This document shows, piece by piece, positions 7,674-15,297 of a DNA stretch of 21,446 nucleotides. The position numbers and the translations under genes were made by a program. Source of the stretch: Gallionellaceae bacterium (lineage in GTDB: Bacteria > Pseudomonadota > Gammaproteobacteria > Burkholderiales > Gallionellaceae); the NCBI GenBank assembly GCA_003151655.1, contig PLYB01000338.1:220-21665 (forward strand), given 5' to 3'. Below the pieces are notes generated by a model that was not told the DNA's origin, searched no databases, and was given only the letters and a program-made list of their open reading frames with translations. Position 1 is the stretch's first letter; each line of letters opens with the position of its first letter.

Positions 7674-9146
7674 ATGCTCGATTTTTTTAAACGCCTAAAT
7701 CCACTACACGCCACCTTGCTGTTGCTCGGAGCGAGTACGCTGGTACGCGTGGTCGCCGCAAGCAGCGTAGGTTTGAGTGTGGACGAGGCGCACTATGCGC
7801 TGTATGGATTGCGCTTGGATTGGAGTTATTTTGACCATCCGCCGATGATCGGTTGGTTACAGGCCATCGCGTTACAATTCTCCGACTCTGATTTGTCGAT
7901 GCGCGTATTGCCGATGCTGTTGTTCGCGTGCACAAGCCTAGTGCTGTATCGTGTTACGCTAGTTTTGTTTCCGCGTGAAACCCCGTGGTTGGGGTTTATT
8001 AGCGTTGCGTTGCTGCAATCGGGTGTGATATTCCAACTGATCGGTATGGCGATGTTGCCGGACACACCGTTATTGTTGCTCGGCTTGCTGTCGCTGTGGG
8101 TGTTGCACGAAATAGTAATCGAAGGCCGCGTGCAATATTGGTTATGGCTGGGTGTGCTGTTAGGTTTGGCGGCGCTGTCGAAATACACCTCGATCACTTT
8201 GCTGCTGACCGTGGTGTTGGCGCTGACGTTGAGTAAGCAGTGGCGGCAGTTGCGCAGCCCGTGGTCTTGGCTGTCCGTAGTAACCGGAGCCATACTCATT
8301 TTGCCCATTTTTTATTGGAATTATCGCCACGATTGGATTTCGTTCCTTTATCAGTTTCATCACGGTACGGGCAAAGCAGATTGGGAATGGAAGAGGTTTT
8401 TTGAATCCGAGGGTGCCCAAGTGCTGGCGTATGGACCGGGGCTGTATGTATTCGGTCTGATCGCGTTGGTGGCAGGGTTAAAACAGTGGCGCGATTCCGG
8501 GGTATGGATGTGTCTGTCGTTTGCTTTGCCCGTATTGCTGTTATTTGCCATGGGTTCGGGCTACGAAATGACATTGCCGCATTGGACCTCGCTGGGTTGG
8601 GCCGAGCTGGCACCGCTTACGGCATATTGGCTGCATCGTCATTGGCAATCTGTCTGGGTGCGCATCGGCGTGCGTAGTGCCGTTGTTTACTCTGTCGTGG
8701 TGATCGCGATTATATTCAGCGAATTCATTTCGCCCTGGATGCCTTTTAACGACAATGAAAATCCACTTCGCGATCTATATGGCTGGTCACAGGCCGCACA
8801 TCGGGCCGAACAACTGCGCCTGCAAATGAGCAGCCAACAAGCGGGGAATGAGCCGGTTTTGTTTACCAATAATTGGACTTACGGTAGTCGTCTGGCCTGG
8901 TATGCGCGCCCTGCACCGGTGCAAATAACGGATAACCGCTATGACCAGTTCGACATTTGGTTCGGTTCTCCACAAAATGATGCCCGTGGCATTATGGTAC
9001 TCTGGCCGGATCAACATGCAGTACCTGCCACTGGTGGGGCAGGTCAGTTTACCTCTTGCGATCTGCGTGATAGCCTTCCCGTCAGCGCTCACGGGCGTTT
9101 GATTTCTACTTTTACTTTTTACGCTTGTTATGGATTTAGAAACTAA
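7674..9146 (+). CDS. ArnT-like GT39 family membrane glycosyltransferase
   Basis: A 490-residue integral membrane protein of the PMT/ArnT (GT39/GT83-like) type. The first periplasmic loop carries the Asp-Glu pair in SVDEAHYALYG (Asp37-Glu38), followed by YFDHPPMIGW (53-61) and AMLPDTP with Asp130, all features of polyprenyl-phosphate-sugar-dependent transferases. About ten hydrophobic segments span residues 10-360, then a periplasmic tail of about 130 residues. Such enzymes move a sugar from an undecaprenyl-phosphate carrier onto lipid A, another lipid or protein in the periplasm. The next gene overlaps its end by 17 nt, and an ArnD homologue lies two genes on, suggesting a lipid-linked sugar pathway. 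Donor and acceptor cannot be read from sequence. A TAAAAT about 80 nt upstream may belong to a promoter. Confidence 0.85.
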   Translation: MLDFFKRLNPLHATLLLLGASTLVRVVAASSVGLSVDEAHYALYGLRLDWSYFDHPPMIGWLQAIALQFSDSDLSMRVLPMLLFACTSLVLYRVTLVLFPRETPWLGFISVALLQSGVIFQLIGMAMLPDTPLLLLGLLSLWVLHEIVIEGRVQYWLWLGVLLGLAALSKYTSITLLLTVVLALTLSKQWRQLRSPWSWLSVVTGAILILPIFYWNYRHDWISFLYQFHHGTGKADWEWKRFFESEGAQVLAYGPGLYVFGLIALVAGLKQWRDSGVWMCLSFALPVLLLFAMGSGYEMTLPHWTSLGWAELAPLTAYWLHRHWQSVWVRIGVRSAVVYSVVVIAIIFSEFISPWMPFNDNENPLRDLYGWSQAAHRAEQLRLQMSSQQAGNEPVLFTNNWTYGSRLAWYARPAPVQITDNRYDQFDIWFGSPQNDARGIMVLWPDQHAVPATGGAGQFTSCDLRDSLPVSAHGRLISTFTFYACYGFRN

Positions 9147-9936
9147 GCCCGCCACATTTTTCCCCAACACCGCTGTGCCCTTATGGTCGCGTGTCTGGGC
9201 GTGGTCGGTACCGCTGGTTGCCTTGCTCGGATTGGTGCTCTTGCAGGCAACTGCGACTAACATCGCGTTGTTCCAGTTTCTAAACCGGCTTACCGCACAA
9301 GCGAGTGATGCATGGTGGAGCCATCTCACCATGCTGGGTGACACCTCACTGGCGTTGATGTTTATTTTGCCGTTATTCGGGCGACGACCTAATCTGGTCT
9401 GGCAGTTTGTATTGGCGGCAACATTTGCGGCCATCTGGTCGCATGGCATGAAGGTAATATTTTCTTCGCTGCGGCCTCCGGCAGTTTTGCACGAGGGAAG
9501 TTACCACCTCATCGGGCCGATGTTGGATCAAAACTCTTTTCCATCCGGACATACGACGACGATCTTTGTGTTGGCCGGGTTGTGCTGTTTACAGCGCTTG
9601 GATAATCGGCTTAAATTGTTGGTGTTGGCGCTGGCAATACTTGTGGGTCTGTCGCGCATCGCGTGCGGCGTGCATTGGCCGGTGGATGTGTTGGGTGGGG
9701 CATTCGGTGGCTGGCTTTCTGCAGTTGCCGGAGTATGGTTGAGTCAGCGCTGGCATTCTGGATTGAATATCTGGTTTCAACGCGTGGTGGCGCTACTTGT
9801 TACCGTGTCGGCGGGATGGTCGATACTTTATTACAACAGCGGATTCCCGGACACATGGCGGTTCCAGTTCTTTGTCACTGTGATTTGTCTGGGGTTATCA
9901 ATAAAATGGCAATATCGATTATTTAAAATTGGCTAG
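9130..9936 (+). CDS. PAP2 superfamily membrane lipid phosphatase
   Basis: This 268-residue multi-pass protein has all three phosphatidic acid phosphatase type 2 motifs: Lys108-x6-Arg115-Pro116, PSGH at 138-141, and SRxxxGVHWPxDV at 175-187, with His141 and His182 as the expected catalytic pair and Asp186 supporting. About five or six hydrophobic segments surround the motifs. Family members remove phosphate from undecaprenyl diphosphate, lipid A or phosphatidylglycerol phosphate on the periplasmic face. Next to a GT39 transferase and an ArnD homologue, recycling of the polyprenyl carrier or dephosphorylation of lipid A are the sensible options. The ATG lies inside the end of the transferase gene (17-nt overlap), so translation is probably coupled. 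Confidence 0.88.
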   Translation: MDLETKPATFFPNTAVPLWSRVWAWSVPLVALLGLVLLQATATNIALFQFLNRLTAQASDAWWSHLTMLGDTSLALMFILPLFGRRPNLVWQFVLAATFAAIWSHGMKVIFSSLRPPAVLHEGSYHLIGPMLDQNSFPSGHTTTIFVLAGLCCLQRLDNRLKLLVLALAILVGLSRIACGVHWPVDVLGGAFGGWLSAVAGVWLSQRWHSGLNIWFQRVVALLVTVSAGWSILYYNSGFPDTWRFQFFVTVICLGLSIKWQYRLFKIG

Positions 9937-9977
9937 ATTAGGCTATCGCTCAACACTTACTATTTATTAAAGACTTT

Positions 9978-10868
9978 ATGCAACTAGCGTTAAAAATCAA
10001 TGTAGAAACATATCGTGGAACACGCGAAGGCGTGCCCCGATTAGTTGAAGTGCTGAAGCGCCAAGGTGTGCAAGCCAGTTTCTTCTTTACTGTGGGGCCG
10101 GATTGTAGCGGACGTGCCATCAACCATTTTTTCCGGCGCGGATTTCCGGGGCGTACTACGCGCATTTCATTGCTTGAGCATTATGGCATCAAGACATTGC
10201 TGTACGGGACGCTATTGCCAGCGCCTGATATTGGACGAAGTTGTATGGATATCCTGCGTAGCGTTCGCGATGAAGGTTTTGATGTCGGAATACACAGTTT
10301 TGAAAATAACGGTTGGCAGAGCCATGCGGCAAGTAAAGGTGCTAAGTGGACACTGCATAAGATGCAGTTGGCAGTTAATCGTTTTACTGAAATATTCGGT
10401 GAAACACCGAAAGCCTATGCTGCAGCTGGTTGGCAGCTAAATCGCCATGCCTTGCGGCAGACTCAGCGTTTGGGTTTTGATTTTGCGTCAGATACGCGTG
10501 GAACGCATCCGTTTATTCCAACGTGGGATGCCGAAATCATGGCTTGTCCGCAGTTGCCTACCACCTTGCCCACGCTGGATGAAATCATTGGACGCGACGG
10601 CATCACTCTGGAAAATGTGGTGTCGCATTTTATGAAATTGACCGAGAAACCACCGGCTAGCGGCCATGTGTTCACCCTGCGAGCAGAGATTGAGGGCGGC
10701 AAGTGGCTGCCAATATTCGAGCAATTACTGATAGGATGGAAGGCGCAAGGTTATGACGTTGTTTCTTTGCGGCAGTATTTGCAAAGCATAACGGCTACTT
10801 TACCCCGTCATGCAGTTAAAATGGGCGAGGTAAATGGCAGGAATGGGACGCTGGCTGTTCAGGACTGA
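9978..10868 (+). CDS. ArnD-like polysaccharide deacetylase homologue with degenerate active site
   Basis: This 296-residue protein follows ArnD (the deformylase that acts on undecaprenyl phosphate-linked 4-formamido-arabinose) along its whole length: TYRGTREGVPRLVEVL, the ASFFFTVGPD strand, DIGRSCMDI, AAAGWQ (148-153), SDTRG (171-175) and LPTTLPTLDEIIGRDG. Key positions are altered. The usual I-D-V-D-T reads INVET (Asn8, Glu10). The H-x-x-D-H motif reads HSFEN, so His106 stays but the second His is Asn110 and the Asp is Glu109. The His of the late T-x-H-A-E motif is Arg235. In the NodB fold these positions bind the metal or take part in catalysis. The frame is intact and the other motifs remain, so it looks like a retained non-canonical enzyme or pseudoenzyme. 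It starts 41 nt after the PAP2 gene. Confidence 0.82.
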   Translation: MQLALKINVETYRGTREGVPRLVEVLKRQGVQASFFFTVGPDCSGRAINHFFRRGFPGRTTRISLLEHYGIKTLLYGTLLPAPDIGRSCMDILRSVRDEGFDVGIHSFENNGWQSHAASKGAKWTLHKMQLAVNRFTEIFGETPKAYAAAGWQLNRHALRQTQRLGFDFASDTRGTHPFIPTWDAEIMACPQLPTTLPTLDEIIGRDGITLENVVSHFMKLTEKPPASGHVFTLRAEIEGGKWLPIFEQLLIGWKAQGYDVVSLRQYLQSITATLPRHAVKMGEVNGRNGTLAVQD

Positions 10869-10924
10869 ACGTTTGTGGTGTTGTGCCGGGGATGTCTGCG
10901 GAGTTGCTTTGTTGGGAGGGAACT

Positions 10925-11779
10925 ATGCAACAAGAGATAAAAGGATTGGATCAGTGGGTCAGTTACCTCAGCCAGGCTGAGATTCCTGTGCTGAAGCAAA
11001 CAGCACGGGAATTGGGAACGCTGCGCGAAGATATAAACAATATTAGTGCACGCAGTGTGGCAGATGAGATCGCAGCAGATCCGATGATGACGGTTAAGGT
11101 GCTGCGTTATTTGCAGCTACACAAACATAGCAGCCAGCAAAGCGAAGTTATGCAAGTCGAGCAGGCGCTTATTATGATGGGCGTGGAAGTTTTTTTTAAC
11201 AAGATACCCCCGCAGCCGCTCGTACAAGATGTGTTGAAAGGCCATACCGATGCGCTCATTCATTTGCTCCATGTGATTCATCGCGCTCATCTTGCTTCCG
11301 AATATGCCCTTGATTGGGCAGTACGATTAAGTGACCTGCACTTCGAAGAAATTCGCATTGCAGCTTTGTTGCATGATCTTGCCGAAATGCTGATGTGGTG
11401 TTTCGCACCGCAACAGATGTTGGAAATTAGTTCGATGCAGCAGCAGGATAAATCCCTGCGCACCCGTGCGGCTCAGGAAAAGGTGTTCGGTTTTAATCTG
11501 CTGGACATGCAAAAGCAACTGGTCAAAAACTGGCAACTGCCCGAGTTGCTATTGAATTTGATGGACGACGAATTCAGCAACCATCAGCGGGTTCGTAATG
11601 TCATTCTGGCCGTTAATCTGGCAAGGCACTCGGCAAATGGCTGGGACGATGCAGCATTGCCGGATGACTATGCCGATATTGCAAAACTTTTGCGTATGCA
11701 ACCCGATCAGGTGATGGAAATGGTAGATGCAGGCAATTCGACTGACCTGGTCGCACAAGGCAAGAGCCGCACTGAGTGA
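10925..11779 (+). CDS. HDOD domain protein
   Basis: A 284-residue cytosolic protein with an HDOD domain: EIPVLKQTARELGTL, an IAADPMMTVKVLRYL segment, VEQALIMMGVEVFF, and HRAHLASEYALDWAVRL followed by AALLHDLAEML with His150 and Asp151. HDOD proteins are HD-related and generally act in signalling as non-catalytic binding proteins; no partner domain is fused here. I prefer the ATG at 10925 because GGAGGG sits 4 nt before it; an upstream GTG at 10883 or ATG at 10892 would add up to 14 residues with poor family character. It lies between the ArnD-like and PglL-like genes in a same-strand run, which suggests but does not show a link to envelope glycans. Confidence 0.8.
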   Translation: MQQEIKGLDQWVSYLSQAEIPVLKQTARELGTLREDINNISARSVADEIAADPMMTVKVLRYLQLHKHSSQQSEVMQVEQALIMMGVEVFFNKIPPQPLVQDVLKGHTDALIHLLHVIHRAHLASEYALDWAVRLSDLHFEEIRIAALLHDLAEMLMWCFAPQQMLEISSMQQQDKSLRTRAAQEKVFGFNLLDMQKQLVKNWQLPELLLNLMDDEFSNHQRVRNVILAVNLARHSANGWDDAALPDDYADIAKLLRMQPDQVMEMVDAGNSTDLVAQGKSRTE

Positions 11780-11828
11780 TGAACCTGATTTTGAATAATA
11801 TGCTGTCCAAACTTGGTGTTAAGGGTAG

Positions 11829-13613
11829 TTGCTAAGAAAATTCTCGGTTCGTTCAATTTCTTTTGCCCACATTAGCCTGACACTGGTCGGGTTGATGTGG
11901 GTTTTGCCTTTCCTGTATTACCATCACGCCTACCCTATTACGACCTTTTACCAGGAATGGGGCACCGCTTTGATCAGTTTGTGCGCGTTGCCGTTGTTGC
12001 TGGGCAGGCGATATTGGCAGCAAGCAGAACTGCCCCGCATCGCATTGCTGCCTATCGGCATGATGCTGTTATTGCTGGTGCAATATCTATTGGGCAAGAT
12101 ACCCAGTTTCGATCAGACCCTGCTACTGGCCATGTATTTTTTATGGATGGCGTTGCTGGTAATGTTGGGTCATCGCCTGCGTGTCGAGCTGGGGTTGCCA
12201 CTGGTGGTGACGGTATTGGCAGCGTTCCTTGCCGTGGGGGCGGAGTTGAATACCTTAGCCGGGATCATTCAGCATTATCGCTGGCACACGTTTCTGGATT
12301 CCGTCGTAACGGTTAAAACCGCCACAGCGGTATATGGCAATGTCGCGCAGCAGAATCATTATGCCAATTACATCGCGCTCGGCTTAGCCTCGATAGGTCT
12401 GCTGCATATCCGTTACTCGCTGCGAAATTGGCAGACTATATTGTTGGTGACTCCAATGCTCTTTGTAATGGTGTTGAGCGGTTCGCGTAGTGCATGGTTA
12501 TATCTGATATTTATGGCTGGCATGTCTTATCTGTGGCAGCGTCGAGACAAATCCTACGTGCCGCTGTTGAAGTATGCACTGTTACTGCTGCTGGGTTTTA
12601 TTTTGATGATTTTTGTGGTGCAGATACCTTGGCTAGCTGCGCCAAGTGGAACATCTGCAACGGTGCAGCGTATGTTCGCTGATGGGACTAGTGGCAGCAT
12701 TCGCTTGTATCTGTGGCATGAGTCCTTGCTAATCTTCACGCATTTCCCGTTACTGGGATCTGGTTTTGGCCAGTTCGCGTGGCAGCACTTTCAGTTGTGC
12801 TCGGAACTGCGCGATGTGAGTATCGTCGGTCTGTATAACAATGCACATAATCTGGTGATGCAGTTGGCAGCCGAAACCGGATTGGCTGGATTGTCGATTT
12901 TGTTCGCCACACTTGGGCTTTGGTCGATGCAAGCGAATAGAGAGCCTCGTACTATTTACCAGTGGTGGGGCTTTGCCGTGCTCGCGGTGCTGGGTATACA
13001 CAGCTTGCTTGAATATCCTTTGTGGTACGGTTACTTCATCGGTATTGCAGCGGTTGCACTCGGCATGATGGAAAATAGGGTGTTTCGCTTGGAACTGAAC
13101 AATCTGGGGCGATTGTCCGTTGGCATGATGCTGTTGTTAGGTATCGTTGCCACAGCGGAATTGTTTATGGGATACAAAAAACTGGAAGCATCGCTGGCAA
13201 TACATCCCTTGTCTAATTCCGACGCGACATACGTGCCGCGCTTGCGAGACACCTTAGGCGCAGTGAATAACTATGCCCTGTTGCGACCCTACGCTGACCT
13301 CTATCGGAGCAGCCTGATTGAAGTGAGCCCGGATCATTTGGCAGATAAACTGGCTTTGAACGAACAGGCTATGCGATTTGTGCCAATCGGTTCGGTGGTC
13401 TATCGGCAGGCGTGGCTGCTGGCTTTGGCTGATCGTTTGCCGGAAGCCAAAATTCAATTGGAACGGTCGCTATGGTCATATCCCGGCGAATTTCGGTCTG
13501 CAGAAGCTGAATTGGTGCAGTTGGCAATGAAAGACCCTACGCACTTTTCCACTCTGTTAGAATTTGCCACCCAAAAAAATGAGGAGTATCAAAGTGCAGT
13601 ACTTGGAAAGTAA
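11829..13613 (+). CDS. PglL-type O-oligosaccharyltransferase (Wzy/WaaL superfamily)
   Basis: A 594-residue protein with about twelve membrane segments over residues 10-440 and a soluble C-terminal region of about 150 residues. Family features are LPFLYYHHAYPITTFYQEW (26-44), GNVAQQNHYANY (170-181), LSGSRSAWL (216-224), YNNAHNLVMQLAAETG with His340, and HSLLEYPLWYGYF (391-403), which is typical of PglL proteins. These transfer a lipid-linked glycan onto serine or threonine of periplasmic proteins such as pilins; an O-antigen ligase role is the alternative. The start is TTG, forced by an in-frame TAG at 11826-11828 directly before it, with AAGGG 3 nt upstream of the TTG. Its end overlaps the rhodanese gene by 20 nt. 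No pilin gene is in the window. Confidence 0.83.
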   Translation: MLRKFSVRSISFAHISLTLVGLMWVLPFLYYHHAYPITTFYQEWGTALISLCALPLLLGRRYWQQAELPRIALLPIGMMLLLLVQYLLGKIPSFDQTLLLAMYFLWMALLVMLGHRLRVELGLPLVVTVLAAFLAVGAELNTLAGIIQHYRWHTFLDSVVTVKTATAVYGNVAQQNHYANYIALGLASIGLLHIRYSLRNWQTILLVTPMLFVMVLSGSRSAWLYLIFMAGMSYLWQRRDKSYVPLLKYALLLLLGFILMIFVVQIPWLAAPSGTSATVQRMFADGTSGSIRLYLWHESLLIFTHFPLLGSGFGQFAWQHFQLCSELRDVSIVGLYNNAHNLVMQLAAETGLAGLSILFATLGLWSMQANREPRTIYQWWGFAVLAVLGIHSLLEYPLWYGYFIGIAAVALGMMENRVFRLELNNLGRLSVGMMLLLGIVATAELFMGYKKLEASLAIHPLSNSDATYVPRLRDTLGAVNNYALLRPYADLYRSSLIEVSPDHLADKLALNEQAMRFVPIGSVVYRQAWLLALADRLPEAKIQLERSLWSYPGEFRSAEAELVQLAMKDPTHFSTLLEFATQKNEEYQSAVLGK

Positions 13614-14004
13614 TTACATCATGGTTATCGTGTTTATCGGCAGCGGATTGATGCTGCTGTGGTCATATTTCGGCAACAAGATTCAAGGCATCAAAGAAGT
13701 GGGCACGGTTGACGCATTGCAACTTATTAATCACAAAGATGCTGTGGTGGTGGACGTGCGCGAACAGGATGAGTATGACGGCGGACACGTGTTGAATGCC
13801 AAGTTGATTCCATTGGGCGCGCTAAAAGGGCGCATGGACGAATTGGAAAAGTATCGTGAACATCCTATTCTGACAATTTGCCGTAGCGGACAGCGCTCCA
13901 GAATCGCGGCTGCACAATTAAAAAACAAAGGATTCACCCAGGCTTATAGTTTGTCCGGCGGCGTGGTTGCCTGGCAAAAAGCGGAATTGCCGCTGGAGAA
14001 GTGA
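13594..14004 (+). CDS. Membrane-anchored rhodanese-like domain protein
   Basis: This 136-residue protein has an N-terminal membrane anchor (about residues 8-26) and one rhodanese domain. The domain shows VVDVREQDEYDGGHV, IPLGAL, the active-site loop TICRSGQRS with Cys96, and LSGGVVAWQKAELPL. Rhodanese domains carry persulfide sulfur on the cysteine; the usual substrate here is unknown. The start chosen is GTG at 13594, with GAGGAG (13581-13586) at 7-nt spacing. Upstream in-frame ATG and other starts lack such a site. The start lies within the end of the pglL-like gene. The stop is 1 nt before grxC. The rhodanese-grxC-secB order is common in beta- and gammaproteobacteria. Confidence 0.88.
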   Translation: MQYLESNYIMVIVFIGSGLMLLWSYFGNKIQGIKEVGTVDALQLINHKDAVVVDVREQDEYDGGHVLNAKLIPLGALKGRMDELEKYREHPILTICRSGQRSRIAAAQLKNKGFTQAYSLSGGVVAWQKAELPLEK

Positions 14005-14005
14005 T

Positions 14006-14263
14006 ATGCCCAAAGTCGTGATGTATTGCACCGCCGTCTGTCCCTATTGCGTCAATGCCGAGCGATTGTTGAACAGCAGGGGCGTGACCGAGATTGAGAA
14101 GATTCGTATTGACCTGCAGCCGGAGTTGCGCGAACCGATGATCGAGAAAACCGGGCGACGTACTGTGCCGCAAATATATATTGATGATCGCCACATTGGC
14201 GGCTTCGACGATCTGTCCGCCCTTGACCGTAGCGGCGAATTAGCAAAATTATTGAAACACTGA
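14006..14263 (+). CDS. grxC: Glutaredoxin 3
   Basis: A short 85-residue glutaredoxin with the dithiol motif CPYC (Cys12, Cys15) after strand KVVMYCTAV, the cis-proline segment RTVPQIYI and the GGFDDLSALDRSGEL glutathione-binding end. It reduces protein disulfides and glutathione mixed disulfides. The ATG is placed 1 nt after the rhodanese stop; an upstream in-frame start would add 13 residues outside the family pattern. secB follows 19 nt later. An additional Cys8 sits just before the motif. Confidence 0.95.
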   Translation: MPKVVMYCTAVCPYCVNAERLLNSRGVTEIEKIRIDLQPELREPMIEKTGRRTVPQIYIDDRHIGGFDDLSALDRSGELAKLLKH

Positions 14264-14282
14264 TTTTATATAAAGGAAAGCC

Positions 14283-14753
14283 ATGACCGAAGCCACTGCG
14301 ACACCGGAGCAAGCACAACAAGCCCTATTCAACATTGAAAAACTTTATGTCAAAGACTTGTCGCTGGAGATACCCCATGCTCCCGGTATTTTTCTGGAGC
14401 GTGAGAGTCCCCAGATCGATTTGCAATTGAACACCACTTCCACGCCAATCGAAGAAGGCGTATTCGAAGTGACCGTTACTGTGACGATCACCGCCAAGTT
14501 GCCTGAAAAAGACAAAGTAATGTTTCTGGTCGAAGCTAAACAAGCGGGAGTTTTCCAAATTCGCAATATTCCCGCCAGCGAAACTGAACCGATTCTGGCA
14601 GTAGTATGCCCGAACATTTTGTACCCCTATTTGCGCGAAGTAGTATCGGATGTGGTGGTGCGTGCAGGCTTTGCCCCGGTGATACTCAATCCCATCAATT
14701 TCGATGCGCTGTATCAGCAACAAAAACAGCAAGCGCCGGGTGTGACGCACTAA
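14283..14753 (+). CDS. secB: Protein-export chaperone SecB
   Basis: A 156-residue SecB, normal in length. Typical segments are FNIEKLYVKDLSLEIPHAP near residue 16, QIDLQLNTTSTPI, EVTVTVTITAKL, EAKQAGVFQI and CPNILYPYLREVVSDVVVRAGFAPVILNPINFDALY. SecB tetramers hold unfolded precursor proteins and pass them to SecA at the inner membrane. The ATG follows AAAGGAAAGCC, a strong ribosome binding site. It lies in the rhodanese-grxC-secB run, and gpsA comes two genes on, matching the conserved arrangement. Confidence 0.98.
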   Translation: MTEATATPEQAQQALFNIEKLYVKDLSLEIPHAPGIFLERESPQIDLQLNTTSTPIEEGVFEVTVTVTITAKLPEKDKVMFLVEAKQAGVFQIRNIPASETEPILAVVCPNILYPYLREVVSDVVVRAGFAPVILNPINFDALYQQQKQQAPGVTH

Positions 14754-14817
14754 AAAAGATACTGAATTTCAGACTTGATCGAAATGACGATTTTTAACTA
14801 TCTATGATGGGGGAATA

Positions 14818-15297
14818 ATGCCAAAATTTTCTACGAGATGCGCCGCCAATAAATTTGCCACGTTGGCAATGAGCTTTGTCCTGTTCGGACTGCTGGGCGC
14901 TTTCTCGTTTGCGCACGCTACTGATTTCGTCTCGGTGGCATCCCCCGCTATTTTGTACGATGCCCCTTCGTTAAAGGCAAAGAAGTTGTTTGTTGCCACG
15001 CGCTATTTGCCGTTGGAACAAATCGTTAGCCTGGATAACTGGGTTAAGGTACGCGATAACTCGGGAGAGCTGTTTTGGATTGAAAAGCGTGCATTGAGCA
15101 GCAAACGCTTCGTGATGGTGAGCTTAGCAACGGCGGCGGTGCGCGAAAGTCCGGATTCGAAATCGGCTGTTGTTTTTCAGGTATCGCAACAACTTGCGCT
15201 GGAGTGGTTGGAAAGCACGGGAAATGGTTGGATTAAAGTTCGTCACCTTGATGGTGCGACCGGATATATTAACCACACCGAAGTGTGGGGCGACTGA
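14818..15297 (+). CDS. Secreted SH3-like domain protein
   Basis: This 159-residue protein has a signal peptide (basic N-terminus, hydrophobic LAMSFVLFGLLGAFSF, probable cleavage after AHA at residue 34) and a mature part of bacterial SH3 type. Two SH3b-like units can be seen: VASPAILYDAPSLKAKKLFVATRYLPLEQI with WVKVRDNSGELFWIEKRAL, then AAVRESPDSKSAVVFQV with WIKVRHLDGATGYINHTEVWG. Such domains often bind peptidoglycan peptides or proteins, so a periplasmic role is likely; the exact function is unknown. It lies between secB and gpsA, where related SH3 proteins are found in other betaproteobacteria. Its TGA shares one base with the gpsA ATG. Confidence 0.82.
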   Translation: MPKFSTRCAANKFATLAMSFVLFGLLGAFSFAHATDFVSVASPAILYDAPSLKAKKLFVATRYLPLEQIVSLDNWVKVRDNSGELFWIEKRALSSKRFVMVSLATAAVRESPDSKSAVVFQVSQQLALEWLESTGNGWIKVRHLDGATGYINHTEVWGD

